From the NCBI GenBank assembly GCA_009829735.1, contig CM020619.1, forward strand, positions 28,112,063 to 28,176,062: a stretch of 64,000 nt of DNA, given 5' to 3'. Position numbers and translations under genes: made by a program. This DNA is from Pyropia yezoensis. Taxonomy: Eukaryota; Rhodophyta; Bangiophyceae; Bangiales; Bangiaceae. Within the stretch, counting starts at the first letter, position 1. The number at the start of each line of letters is the position of its first letter. The notes beneath the pieces are model-generated. The model saw nothing but the letters and a program-made list of their open reading frames with translations. It searched no databases and had not been told where the DNA came from. This document shows positions 19,800 to 30,000 of this stretch, piece after piece.

Positions 19800-21668
19800 T
19801 TACGCATCCGTTCCGGGTGAGCTCGTCTCGTCCCGAGGGTCTTGATCAGCCCCGTCCTCCTGGTCCTCCTCCGCGTCCGACTCCAGGGTCTTGCCGGCTC
19901 TGGCCACTGGAGTGCCCTCTATCCCGTTCCGTCGCGTGTAGGCACAGACGTCCGCGATGGGTAGCCGGTTTGAGGGCTCCCAGGTATCATCTGCCGGGTT
20001 AAAACCGAACCAGCGTACTCGCAGGTACAAGCGTCCGTCTCTCCAGGCATGGTCGACAAACTTGACGTGGACATATTCCCGGCCTTCTTCTTGGGATAGC
20101 CAGGGTACTGCGGCCCGCTTGCGCCGGGTCAAGTCCCGTTTGCTTGGCGGTGGAGCTCGGGTGACATGGTCGCTGCTCACCCGGTACGGGGAGCCATCCA
20201 CGTCTAGAAGGAAGGTCCAGCCATCCGTATTCAGAATCTCATAAGGCCCATCCGTCTTAGAGTCCAGCTTCCCCCGGGTCTTGCTATGGTTGTCCACGAA
20301 AACCCAGTCGCCACCACCCAGTTCTTTGTTCTTTTCCCGGACACCCTTGTCATAGTCCCGCTTGTATCGCTCCTGGGTCTTTGAGATTGACACCTTGACT
20401 CTTGGGAGCAGGACCTTCAGTTGTTCCAGGAACTCATCCTTTGCCTGGGGACCTGACTTCAGTGCAGGCTGGAGACCGTCTGGTATTCTTTCCAGGGAGA
20501 AGTTGGTCAGCCGCCTTGGGGTGACAAAGTCGAGCGGAGCGACTCCCGTTGTCCGGTGAACTCGGGAGTTGTAGGCTAGAGTGAGGACAGCCAGGAGCTC
20601 GTCCCAGTCTGCTTGGTGCTCCTCCACGTAGTGTCGTAGCATGTCCACTAGGGTCCGGTTGAATCGTTCCACCTGGCCGTTCGTTTGCGGGTGGTACGTC
20701 GTGGTGTACAAGTTCTTGATGCCCATCAGGTCACAGACTCGTTGGAAGAACAGGGATGCAAACTGGGGACCGTTGTCGGTTAAGACGGAGTCTGGAGGGC
20801 CGTAGGCAGCTATGCAGTACTCACAGAAGGCTGATGTGACGTCCAGAGCCGTGATGGTCCTCAGCGGAATTGCTCGAGTGAACTTGGAGAATCGGTCACA
20901 AATGATTAGCAGGTTTATGTTGCCACTGGATGTTTCAGGTAGGGGCCCCAGGATGTCCATGCTTAAGCTTGCAAAGGGCTCCGCCGCAGGGAATAGGCGT
21001 AGCTTAGAGGTCTTCTTCCTCTGGGACAACCGGTTCCTTGCACAAGAGACACAAGCCTCCAGGAGCTTATGGACGTCACTGGCCATGGTTTCCCAGTAAT
21101 AGTGTCGTCGCATGGAAGCATACATCCACTTGATACCAGGATGTCCGGCCTGAGGAGACGAGTGCTCCAGGCGTAGAATGTCAGCTCGTAGGCTCCGGGG
21201 TACGTAGACTTGAGTTGCCCCATCGAAGGGGGACACCCGTACCAGGAGTCCATCCGTAGACTCGGAGAAGCGACTGTTCCGGTTCAGGTCCATTTGGTGG
21301 CGAAGTTCCAAGCATTGAGGGTCCGTCAGTTGTGCCTCCAGCATCTGGTGTATGGTTACCGGTTGATGAGCTTCAGGTGTCTCATACAGGGGAGCATGCC
21401 AGCCACGTCCGACATTCGGGAGGATGAAACAAGGTATTTCCTCCGGGATAGGACCGGTGTCGGCTGCAGGAGTCTCCAGCCGGGACATGGTGTCGGCGCA
21501 GTGGTGCTCCCTCCCTGCTCTGGTGCACACCTTGTACTTGAATTCTGAGAGGCGTAGGCGCCACCGGGCGACCCTTCGTTGGCTGCTGTCCATGCACAGC
21601 AGCCACCTTAGACTGGCATGATCCGTCCGGATGAGGAACTCTTGTCCTTCGAGATATGGGCGTAACAA
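19800..21668 (-). CDS. Element A pol: RNase H end, integrase, chromodomain
   Basis: Continuation of pol after an in-frame TGA at 21678-21680. It starts in the RNase H domain (LRPYLEGQEFLIRTDHASLRWLL, then RVARWRLRLSEF). The integrase zinc finger follows (HSSPQAGH ... CVSCARN). The catalytic core has D in SMDILGPLP, D in VLTDNGPQFAS and E in NGQVERFNRTL, the DDE triad. A GPY/F module (TDGPYEIL) and a carboxy-terminal chromodomain (VKFVDHAWRDG, LRVRWFGFNPADDTWEP) complete it. Chromodomains of this clade steer integration to marked chromatin. The acidic tail ends in TAA next to the convergent antisense ORF. Confidence 0.92.
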   Translation of the reverse strand: MLRPYLEGQEFLIRTDHASLRWLLCMDSSQRRVARWRLRLSEFKYKVCTRAGREHHCADTMSRLETPAADTGPIPEEIPCFILPNVGRGWHAPLYETPEAHQPVTIHQMLEAQLTDPQCLELRHQMDLNRNSRFSESTDGLLVRVSPFDGATQVYVPRSLRADILRLEHSSPQAGHPGIKWMYASMRRHYYWETMASDVHKLLEACVSCARNRLSQRKKTSKLRLFPAAEPFASLSMDILGPLPETSSGNINLLIICDRFSKFTRAIPLRTITALDVTSAFCEYCIAAYGPPDSVLTDNGPQFASLFFQRVCDLMGIKNLYTTTYHPQTNGQVERFNRTLVDMLRHYVEEHQADWDELLAVLTLAYNSRVHRTTGVAPLDFVTPRRLTNFSLERIPDGLQPALKSGPQAKDEFLEQLKVLLPRVKVSISKTQERYKRDYDKGVREKNKELGGGDWVFVDNHSKTRGKLDSKTDGPYEILNTDGWTFLLDVDGSPYRVSSDHVTRAPPPSKRDLTRRKRAAVPWLSQEEGREYVHVKFVDHAWRDGRLYLRVRWFGFNPADDTWEPSNRLPIADVCAYTRRNGIEGTPVARAGKTLESDAEEDQEDGADQDPRDETSSPGTDA

Positions 21669-21677
21669 GAAGCAAGC

Positions 21678-23255
21678 TCAGACGACCGCCAAGCACTCGC
21701 GCTTCGTCGTGGAATAATTCTTCTCGGCTGGAGTCAGGACGCGGCTATAGTAGCCTATCGGGAGGAAGTGCCCATCAGGTTGTTGCTGGAGAAGAGAACA
21801 CCCCACCTGGACGCGACAGGCATCAGTCTCCAGGACAAGCTGGCCCTCCCGCTTAGGTAACGCCAGTACTGGAGTTGTGGTCAGGCGCTTCTTGAGCTCT
21901 TCGAAGGCAGCTGTCTGCTTCTCGTCGAACACCGGGAGTTGTGCGGGGAGCTTCTTGCTGGTGAGCTTGGTCAACGGCCCGGCAATCAGGGCATAGTCCC
22001 GTACGAACCGGCGGTAGACGTTGCACATACCCAGGAAGCTCTTGAGTTCCGTCTGGGTCTTAGGTTGCCGTGCATGCCGGAGGGCCTTGATGTTTTTCTC
22101 ATTGACTCGGAGCTCCCCCGGACTGAGCACGTGCCCCAGATACTCCACCTCAGCCTCGAACAGGTGGCACTTCTCGGCCTTCAGGGTAACTCCAGCCTTG
22201 GACAGGAGAGCCAGGACCTCCCGAAGGTGCTCCAGGTGTTCCGCTGGGGTCTTGGAGAAAACGATAATATCGTCCAGGTAGACCAAACATGTTCTCCACC
22301 TTAGCCCCGACAGGATGATGTCGATGGCTCTCTGGAAGGTCGCCGGAGCATTGGTGAGACCAAAATGAAGACGCTTGCATCGGAATAGTCCCAGGTGGCA
22401 CGTGAAGGTGGTCTTGTCCTTGTCCTCGTCAGCCAGAGGGATTTCCCAGTAACCGGCATTACAATCCAGCGTTGAGAAGAGGGTGGCATCACCAAGAAAG
22501 TCGAACGTGAAGGTGGTCTTGTCCTTGTCCTCGTCAGCCAGAGGGATTTGCCAGTAACCGGCATTACAATCCAGCGTTGAGAAGAGGGTGGCATCACCAA
22601 GAAAGTCGATGCAATCATCCATCCGGGGTACCTGGTATACATCCTTGACTGTCATCTTGTTCAGGCGCCTGTAGTCAACGCAGAAACGGAAGTGACCGCC
22701 AGGTTTCGGGACGACTACCACCGGGAAGGCCCACTCGCCATCAGACGGCTCGATCACATCCATCTTGAGCATCTTGTTAACCTGTTTCTCGATCTCATCC
22801 CGGCGATGAGGTCCAGCCAGATATGGTTGCAGGTGCACTGGCTTGGCATCTGGCTTGAGTTGAATCCGGTGTAGAGTGGCGTCCATCTTGCCCAGCTCTC
22901 CAGACCTCAGGTGCCGATATTCCTGGAGAAGCTTCTCCAGTGCCTCCTTCAAGTCGGGAGGGACATTTTCCTGGCTAACCTTCGGCATCCCGGATGGTGC
23001 TTGATCAGGCTTCGGGGTGACGCTGCTAGCCTGCTCTTGTTTCGGAGGTACGTCTAAGGCCGTTAAGTTGGATGCCAGTTCTTGTTGCAGGTTCAAGAGG
23101 TCCTCCTTGCTCATGGCACGGGCAGACCCCCGGTATGGCTCTGCTGTACCAACTCGAGTGCCCTTGGCGAGGGATATTGGCTTCCGGCTGACGTTGACGA
23201 TCAGCACCGAGAATGGGATGTGCCTTTCTACCTTCTTGTGATGTCCGTGGGCCAA
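21678..23255 (-). CDS. Element A pol: reverse transcriptase, RNase H start
   Basis: Reverse transcriptase of the Ty3/gypsy type. Visible motifs include HRIQLKPDAKPV, the palm segment FSTLDCNAGYW, FGLTNAPATFQRA and the catalytic YLDDIIVFS. RNase H begins with LVLETDACRVQVGCSLLQQ. Two defects are seen. An in-frame 105-bp duplication (22401-22610) repeats 35 residues that contain motif A (LDCNAGYW with Q then E). The frame also ends at a TGA where relatives have the Trp of 'AVVWA'. The upstream boundary with protease is a one-base frameshift near 23285. The enzyme would copy element RNA into DNA in cytoplasmic particles; this copy is probably inactive. Confidence 0.92.
   Translation of the reverse strand: MAHGHHKKVERHIPFSVLIVNVSRKPISLAKGTRVGTAEPYRGSARAMSKEDLLNLQQELASNLTALDVPPKQEQASSVTPKPDQAPSGMPKVSQENVPPDLKEALEKLLQEYRHLRSGELGKMDATLHRIQLKPDAKPVHLQPYLAGPHRRDEIEKQVNKMLKMDVIEPSDGEWAFPVVVVPKPGGHFRFCVDYRRLNKMTVKDVYQVPRMDDCIDFLGDATLFSTLDCNAGYWQIPLADEDKDKTTFTFDFLGDATLFSTLDCNAGYWEIPLADEDKDKTTFTCHLGLFRCKRLHFGLTNAPATFQRAIDIILSGLRWRTCLVYLDDIIVFSKTPAEHLEHLREVLALLSKAGVTLKAEKCHLFEAEVEYLGHVLSPGELRVNEKNIKALRHARQPKTQTELKSFLGMCNVYRRFVRDYALIAGPLTKLTSKKLPAQLPVFDEKQTAAFEELKKRLTTTPVLALPKREGQLVLETDACRVQVGCSLLQQQPDGHFLPIGYYSRVLTPAEKNYSTTKRECLAVV
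22401..22610 (-). repeat. 105-bp in-frame tandem duplication inside RT
   Basis: Two copies of a 105-bp unit in direct succession, nearly identical. The first ends in a Phe-Asp junction and leads straight into the second. Because 105 is divisible by three the reading frame survives, but catalytic motif A is present twice. Confidence 0.9.
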
Positions 23256-23283
23256 GTATAACCGGTGTTTCGCCAGAAATTCC

Positions 23284-23895
23284 TTACGTCCGTATTATCA
23301 GGCATTGACCTGCAGTTCGGGTGGTTACTTGAACCTTGGTCTCCGAACGAGGAGGCAGGAGCACCGGTTTGAAGAGAGTCAAGGTAGAGGGTGGGACGCG
23401 TTCCTTCTTGTTCATGACTACACGAACCTTGGCGACCAGGTGCTCCAGCACTGGTGACACAAACCCATGGTTGAACTGCAACTTTCCTTCTCCGGGCCGG
23501 ATACTCTTGACATGCTGCGTCTGGAAGTCCCAGCCTAGGATGAGGGGGACGGATAGAGTCTTGACTACTAGAAAAGGAAAAAGCATTGGTTCATTGTTGA
23601 CATAGATGGCGACAGGAAGACGGCCAAGCGGTCGTAGGGTTTGACCCGAAGCGTCGACAATATGGGTCCTGGTAGGCGCTCTCCAGGCATGTCGACGCCA
23701 GCCCGGGGGTATCAGGTTCTCAGTGATGACGCTTGGTCCGGCTCCCGTGTCAACCACCGGCGAAACAGCTTGGGGAAGGCTATCCCCCACAGGCATACGA
23801 GCATTAATCTTGAGGTTTTCCTTACGCAGGACGAGCAAGGTCCCCTTGAACAAACAGGGTGTCCAGGAGGCTACCAGTTGAGCAGATAACTACCG
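23284..23895 (-). CDS. Element A protease region
   Basis: Aspartic protease of the retropepsin type: the active-site motif VVDTGAGPSVI lies about 45 codons into the frame and the flap-like segment LGRLPVAIYVN follows, then VPLILGWDF. It would cut the Gag-Pol polyprotein. The frame opens after a TAG near 23896, so it is not fused to gag (gag stop at 23982). It ends in TAA at 23284-23286, where the sequence EFLAKHRLYLAHGHH continues in the next frame toward RT. This indicates a one-base indel. Confidence 0.88.
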
Positions 23896-23981
23896 TCCTT
23901 TCTCCCGACACGCAAGAGGACAACAGGTAGAAGTACCCTGCCGTCGGAGATTCGGGAAGACACTGGGGGAGAGCGCCTGCC

Positions 23982-25742
23982 CTACTCGTTTCCCTGGTCC
24001 GAGGATTCCTTAAAGGTTTCGGTCTCCAGGTCAAAGTCCGTAGGAGCTTCTCTTGCCAGAGCCTCCGTGATGCTCTGTAAGGTTGCCACTCGGATTGCGT
24101 GTACCTGTGCCTGGTCCATCTTGGAGGGTGCTCGCCGGTCAGCCCAATTGACCGCCTTTGCAAACACCAGTCCTTGACTCTTGAGTTTCTCCTGGAGGTC
24201 CTTGGGAATGGTCGGGCACTGGTAGGACATGTGATCCTCCTTCTGGCACAGCCAACAAGACCGGAACCGCTGGTTCTTGACTTGCTTGGGGGCGACCAGG
24301 GATGGTTGCTCCTTAGAAACGAAGCCGCCCCACTTGTCCCCTGACCCCACGGGTGAGGCCTCGCCAACTGCGAGTACCGGTACAGGGCTATCACCTCCCT
24401 TATACTTGTCGGGTCCGGGACGAACTCGCGACAACGGCTTAGGAGTTGACACCATGGGAGCCCGGAGGGCCTTGGCTTGCCGGTACTTGCCCTGGGTGTA
24501 GGCCATCAACTGCTGGAAGGTATGTTCTTGGTGTTCCTGGTTGTAGCTCTCCGCATCCACTTGAAGATATTCAGGTAGCCCTTCCGAGAAGATCATCTTG
24601 CGCCTGTCCTCAGGGTAAACGTTGCCACAAGCCTCGCTCATCTCCCGGACACGGCGGGCGAAGGCCTCTGGAGTCTCTTGTCGTTCCATGGTTGCCCGGT
24701 TCAACCTGCCTACTGCCTTGCGCAGGGAGTCCGCGTCAGTGTAGTTGGACAGGAGCCAGTTGACCGCTTCCGGATAGCTCCCAACGGTACGCCCGACAAT
24801 GTGTCCGGCAGAATCTGGTAGAACCTGTGCGAACCGCTGTTCCGCTTCTCCGGTCATGAAGTTAGCCAAGAGGTAGAGCGCCTTGCCCTCGGACACATCG
24901 TTGTCGTTGCATGCCTTGACAAACCGGCGCGTGAAGGCAACGATAAGCGCCGGTTTCTTCCCGGAAAACTTGAGATGTCCCCCGAAGCTCGGCTGCATTC
25001 GCCGGTTCAGGGAGGCCATCTTCTTCGCCATCTTCCGAGTGTAACCTTGGTCTTGGTTCTCCAGCCGGTAGTTACCCCAGTACGTGACCTTGTTCAGGGT
25101 GGCATCCCCCACTTGGTGGGTAGGGAAGTCAAACTCGACTAGCCTGCGCCGGGTGGGACCAGGAGATGCGTCCCAATCATATCCCTCCTCAGAGCTGGAG
25201 GAACTGGTCTCGCTGGTGCCAGAGCGACGACGACGACGCCGACGCCTCCGGCTGCTCCGGTTACGGGTCTTGGACCTCCCCGCCCCATAGCATGCAAGGG
25301 AAAGAAAAGCTTGGCCGGTCCCAGGAGTCGAGGTCTCAGGGTGACCCGTAGAACCAGTTACAGCAGTGCCTCTGGCACTGCTAGTGCCCACAGGGAGAGG
25401 TGTATACACCCAGCTGCCATGTGTGGGTCCAGGAGTAAACAAACCAGGGGCTATTCCTGGAGGTTGAGGAGTAGAACCGACAGGAGGGAGACGTCCTCTG
25501 CGGGCGGACTCGAACGCTGCTGACCCCGGGGTGGCTCTCACAGGAGGGATAGCCGGAGGAACGGGAGCAGGAGGTGCTTGGCCGCCTGTAGACTCCAGTC
25601 CACTACCGGATGTCACACCCAGGTCTGCTTCACCCGTAGGGAGAACGCCGGGGAGGGCACCGTCCCCCGCGGTGACCAAGGATGCGTCAAGGGACGCGGG
25701 GTCTACCCCTTCGGGCACCGTCGTGCCAGGGAGGGCAGCCAT
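23982..25742 (-). CDS. gag: Element A Gag, 586 aa
   Basis: Capsid/nucleocapsid polyprotein. I start at ATG 25742 (MAALPGTTVPEG); the longer open frame upstream has no better support and runs into the leader and primer-binding site. The amino part is Pro/Gly/Ser-rich with an Arg run and a Ser/Glu patch (RRRRRRRRSG ... SSSSEEGYDWD). The capsid-like part contains FVKACNDNDVSEGKALYLLANFM and MTGEAEQRFAQVLP. A single zinc knuckle CWLCQKEDHMSYQC (CX2CX4HX4C) near the end would bind element RNA. The same 'KACNDN-SEGKA' segment is seen in element B (KACDDNAISEGMA), which links the two Gags. Confidence 0.9.
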   Translation of the reverse strand: MAALPGTTVPEGVDPASLDASLVTAGDGALPGVLPTGEADLGVTSGSGLESTGGQAPPAPVPPAIPPVRATPGSAAFESARRGRLPPVGSTPQPPGIAPGLFTPGPTHGSWVYTPLPVGTSSARGTAVTGSTGHPETSTPGTGQAFLSLACYGAGRSKTRNRSSRRRRRRRRRSGTSETSSSSSEEGYDWDASPGPTRRRLVEFDFPTHQVGDATLNKVTYWGNYRLENQDQGYTRKMAKKMASLNRRMQPSFGGHLKFSGKKPALIVAFTRRFVKACNDNDVSEGKALYLLANFMTGEAEQRFAQVLPDSAGHIVGRTVGSYPEAVNWLLSNYTDADSLRKAVGRLNRATMERQETPEAFARRVREMSEACGNVYPEDRRKMIFSEGLPEYLQVDAESYNQEHQEHTFQQLMAYTQGKYRQAKALRAPMVSTPKPLSRVRPGPDKYKGGDSPVPVLAVGEASPVGSGDKWGGFVSKEQPSLVAPKQVKNQRFRSCWLCQKEDHMSYQCPTIPKDLQEKLKSQGLVFAKAVNWADRRAPSKMDQAQVHAIRVATLQSITEALAREAPTDFDLETETFKESSDQGNE

Positions 25743-25929
25743 GTTAGTCTCTTGACAGCCACAGTCCAGTTGCCTGCGTGTCCAAAGATCGGAAGACCAC
25801 AAGAGAGGGGTTGGAGAGCCAGGAATGGGGTTCCCGTGAACGGGTGCAAATAACTCCCAAACCACAGAAAAAGACAGAACAGGAACAACCCAACCGCTGC
25901 TCCCAAATGTCTCTTCTCCAACACTCCAA

Positions 25930-25947
25930 TCCCCTGCTGCTCCACCA
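25930..25947 (-). promoter_or_regulatory. Element A primer-binding site
   Basis: On the element strand it reads TGGTGGAGCAGCAGGGGA, starting with the TGG that pairs with a tRNA CCA end, four bases inside the 5' LTR. The identical 18-mer sits at the same place in elements B (42585-42602) and C (54361-54378). Confidence 0.85.
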
Positions 25948-25951
25948 AATA

Positions 25952-26588
25952 TGTGGTATAAACCTCAATCCTCTCAGACACGTGTCAATATCCCTCGGGG
26001 GAAGGGACAGGTAACACGGAAAGGGGAACGACGAGAGTGGTATGCCTGTTGCCTCACGTGCCTGCTTGCAGAGCAAACAGATACGCACGGTAGTGCACAC
26101 GTGCAAGAGGAAAGCCAACGCGCAGTTGTCTTTCTCCTGAGGGCGCGGGCCAAGGGCGCCTCGCTGTCCCTCTGAACGTGCATCTGGGGGTTGTCATTCT
26201 CCTGAGGGCGCGGGCCAAGGGCGCCTCGCTGTCCCTCTGAACGTGCATCTGGGGGAGCCTCGGCACGTCGGCCAGGTAGCCCCCCCCCATACCCCCGAGT
26301 GGCCCCGACCCGAGTCTAACCTCGTCAGGTCGGGGGCCACTATCACTACTAATTCTGTTCCCACTCACTAATCTCACACTCAAATTCTCGCAAATCAAAT
26401 CCCTCACAAGTATGCAAAAATCCATCAGAAATCCCTCTCTCACGTGTGGATAGCGTAGTCCACCGCATCCCAGTGCCGGGCACGGGCCACGACCGCCAAC
26501 CATCACCACACGGCGGGCGTGTACTGGCACCTGGTGCCCTCTGGTTGCAGTCCCGGGTCGGCGCCAAGTCTGGGCCAGGGATGCTACA
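25952..26588 (-). repeat. Element A 5' LTR
   Basis: 637 bp, paired with 16766-17338. The extra length is a 65-bp tandem duplication around 26125-26255 (unit containing 'ctcctgagggcgcgggcc'). Ends are TG...CA on the element strand. Confidence 0.92.
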
Positions 26589-26642
26589 GACGGGACTGCA
26601 CCCGTCGCTGCTCGTACAGTTCGCAGTGCGGAACAGGCTGGA

Positions 26643-27340
26643 TTGCCAGTGAGGCTCGCCTATCCGACAGGAGGTAGCGGGCAAGCGGCGGTGGGCGGCC
26701 AGGAAGACGTCGTCACCCTACCAGAGCGGACTCGAGTCCGAGGAGTGAACGTCACCGCGGAGGATGCCATTCTCAACGGGGGTCCTCACATCGAGTCTCT
26801 GCTGTCGCTTCTGCAGCTCCGTCGCTCAACGAAGCTGAAGATCACAAACCAGCTTCCGTTCTGGTCGACGTTTGAATGGGGCGCTGCAAGCAGGAAGCAG
26901 CACGTTCACGCTGCGGACATTAACTACAAAAGCGAGTGGTTTGACCACGTCTTGTACCGAGTCCCCGGCTCCAAGACGGTGCGTCATGGACGCGCCGCTA
27001 TTCTGGTGAAGTCTGTAGACGGCCACCAGCGCGATCTGGTCATCGTCCAGAAACTCGTACCAGCTGATGAGCGTGCAGGATGTGTCCTGTCAAGGTTTGC
27101 ATGCCAACGCCTGCGTTGGTCTATTAGCGCGCGCGCTGCGCACCCTCGTCTGGCGGCATGCACGTCAGCGACCTTCTTCAACTGGTTCATTTCGTGCCAG
27201 ATTTCGACGACTTGTGTGACCGCCATGGCTTGCTCATGGCGCCCACGGAGACACCACAAACACGGGGGGAACGTGTCATGGAGCGGTTCTTCGTAAACCG
27301 CTTTTATCCGTGGAGCATCAACGGCTTGGGAATAGAGTAG
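26643..27340 (+). pseudogene. Transposase-related carboxy-terminal fragment
   Basis: A protein-like frame from 26643 to about 27150 (GGPHIESLLSLLQLRRS, DINYKSEWFDHVLYRVPG, GRAAILVKSVDGHQRDLVIVQ, FACQRLRWSI) continues after a one-base shift in another plus frame at 27158-27340 (LLQLVHFVPDFDDLCDRHG, ERFFVNRFYPWSIN). The style suggests the carboxy-terminal part of a CACTA/Plavaka-type transposon protein, a group whose other pieces occur at 32795-34441 and 39800-40620. I infer this from general appearance, not from a catalytic motif. The shift and missing front mark it as a remnant. Confidence 0.4.
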
Positions 27341-29470
27341 AAGAATGCATGACTGTTTCTTGTACCACTAGCGGGCTGTGTACAGAGGAGCAGTACCCGC
27401 CACTTTCTGGATTCTTTCCGGCTTCCTGTCCGCGGGAGGCGGCTATCGTGCAGCGTGCTCACCAGCAGGTCATTGCCCAAGCCCGGGCAGGCGGGCGCGT
27501 GTGCGAGGGGGCACGTCGATGGGCGGGAGACGACCTTGGCCGCGGTCGACGCCGCCGTGGCGGACCCCGTCGTCGCCACCGTCACCGCCGCCGACGTCGC
27601 CGCCCCGGGCGTCCCCAATTGCCGTCACGATGGCCGCCGCTGGCGTGCGCACCGCTCAACTGGCCGCCGCAGTAGTCCCGTCCAACCCGGCATCATCGGC
27701 CGTGCTGCTGCGACCGCCGTCGCCACCGCCGCCGCCGTCTACGTACACCGCCAAACGCGGCCAGCGCGGAGGTGGATGTCTGCAACCCGCAATCGTCGGC
27801 CGTGCTGCTGCGATGGCCGACGCCGCCGCCGCCACGATCTCTGTTGCCACCGCCGTGTTCGTCGCAGCCGCCGTCTCCGCTGTCACCAGCGCTCTCTCAT
27901 CCGTCCCCACTCCGGCGACGCAGACCGGGAGGGGCCACCCGCCGGGGCCGCCTCAGCCGCCGCCGCTGCCGCCACCGCCGCCGCCCTCAGGGCCATCCCG
28001 CACCTTCTGGCGCGGCACCCAGCGCCGCGACCCCCGCGCCACTAGCACGACCACCCCAATTGTCAACCCGTCGCCCCCACCTCCGCAGCCTCCGTAGTCT
28101 CTCTCGCTGGCTGCGGTGCCCCCCGTGCGGGGGGTGCCCCCCCCTCCCCCTCAACGTCGCCAGACGCGAGCGACCGAGCAGGCGGCAGAGGTGCTTCCGC
28201 CCTGGTCGCTTCGCGCGTGTCCAGCAGGGCCAGGCCAGCGTGAAGGTCTTCCGCAGGTGTCACTGTCTCTCGGCAAACTGCCAGATCGCTCAGTACTGCG
28301 CTCTAAACCAATACGTTCGTGTCAAGTGGGCCACGGTCGACTCTTGGCCCTTTAGACTCCAACTTTCGCGAATTTGACGTACAGGCGGTCGGTTCTTGAC
28401 GGCGGACCCACTTTCATTAATATTGGCGCATCCTTTTACGACCGCCCTTGAGCATACTATCGACCTGATGTCGAAATGGGCCTCCATTGCCCTTTCTCGT
28501 CGGGTAATCACGGTTCTTCAGGATAAGATCCCCTGCATGTGAGCGGGGAAAAACGGCGCGAGAGAAGAGATCGTGCAGGGAGGTGGAAACATCTCTTGCA
28601 ATATAGAAATGGGCGAGTCCTCGGGGGGAGCGGGAGCGCAGGGTGCGGCGGAGAGGGTCTCGGCTGTCCAGCAACCTGCCCCCCCTACTGCACACAATGG
28701 AGCCAAACGGAAGGAGGGGCAGAGGGCTGCCGAAAAACCCGACGACGCCCCCTCCCCCCCTTCAACCGCGCTTCCGCGACGGAGGTCAATTGCCACACCC
28801 GCCGCTGGCAAGGAGCCTGCACCGCAGGGTGCGACGGGGCCGGGGCGTGAGCGCCGGTGTGCGCCACCGGCAGGAGGTGGGGGCTTCGACGCGGCCGGCG
28901 GGGCGACAGCGGCGCTCGCGGACGCACTAACAAATGTAGTAGGGGGTGGCGGCGGCCCCATGGGTGGTGACTCGCCCCGGTCCGCGGCAGTGACTCCTCT
29001 CCGTCAGCGGCGGTGACTGCGGCTGGGAGCCTGTCGGCCGGCGCTGCTGCCAGTGCCCCTGCCTCCACGCGCGCCGCCGCCAGTGTGGGCAGCGCGGACC
29101 AGGTGGAGGCTTGCATCGACGCGGGGGCTGCGGCAGTGGTGTTCGCCGCCGCCGCGGTGGGGACAGGCGGCGGTCGCGGCGACGGTAGCGGCGGCGTCGT
29201 CGGCGGCTGTTCCGGCGACGACGGCCGTCGGCAGCGGTGGCCATGCTGGGGGGGGGTGGGGGGGGGGCTCTCGGCATGACGTGGGGTGCGAACGGTGATA
29301 GCGGTGAATGTGGTGGGGGTGCCTGGACACCCGACGGGACGAGGTATGGGAGGAGCCCCAGGGACGGACCGGTGAAGTGAGGGGCGCGGCGACCACCAGA
29401 AACCTGCCCCTGGGCAAAATATTTTTTCAAAGTCGAGGCGATGATGATCTTTCAAACTATTCTTCCCATG
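27341..29470. repeat. GCC/CCG-rich low-complexity region
   Basis: 27500-28060 is dominated by gccgcc, caccgcc and related triplets, giving Ala/Pro/Arg frames in all phases. 28570-29300 has a similar character and includes a 147-aa Gly/Ala/Pro-rich plus frame (28573-29016). No domain is visible and the frames on both strands overlap, so I report no gene. Confidence 0.5.
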
Positions 29471-30000
29471 CACGGTGAAATATGTGAATGCAGTATTCCG
29501 CGGAATCTATTGGCTGAAGGCCAAGTGCCCTCATGCGATGTGAGCCGGTACATACTACATGCGGCTAGAAATCGTCGAGAGTGGTCACTCCTGTCCATCA
29601 CTTACTGAACGAACCTGGACCAGATCGGATTCTATTGGTCGGAAGAATATTGGAGAAATTTAGAGCTCGTGTGTGCATGGTATCGGGGCCTTGATGGCCA
29701 TGTATGCTACTTGGTTGTCCACTCGGTTGTTCGACCTTGGTTCAAGTCCACCTTTCATGGTATTTGTAGCACTAGGTCGACGAGGCAGTAGACTTGGCGT
29801 GCAATTGTAGAGCGGCGGGGCATCCCTGTCGCCATCGCAGTTGGTGTGGCCTGCATGAAATATTCAGCCAGGCGGGTGCGGCACAGCCCGACCACGCTCA
29901 GGGCGCATGTTTGTGGCACATGCGGGTTGAACGGATGCCGGTCTCGATGACCCTCGTTTTGTTTTAGCTAGGCAGAAGCTGGGTCATCGGTGGGACCGCC
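29471..30000. other. No gene seen
   Basis: Lower-GC DNA without an ORF above 60 codons on either strand. One tRNA B-box-like word occurs near 29735, without a convincing cloverleaf. Confidence 0.5.

Larger units (their letters stand above)
16766..26588 (-). mobile_element. Element A: full-length Ty3/gypsy chromovirus
   Basis: A 9.8-kb LTR retrotransposon on the minus strand. In its own 5' to 3' order: LTR (26588-25952), primer-binding site, gag, protease, RT, RNase H/integrase with chromodomain, an unusual ORF in antisense orientation, a polypurine tract (17339-17352) and LTR (17338-16766). The two LTRs are closely related, but the 5' copy is longer because of a 65-bp tandem duplication. No perfect target-site duplication is visible (gggac on the left, gacgg on the right). 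Gag is intact, but pol carries a frameshift between protease and RT and a stop in RNase H, so this copy is unlikely to move by itself. Confidence 0.92.

Noticed and set aside
29690..29765. tRNA-like stretch with a B-box-like GGTTCAAGTCC
   Set aside because: No convincing acceptor, D and T stems; the T stem pairs poorly.
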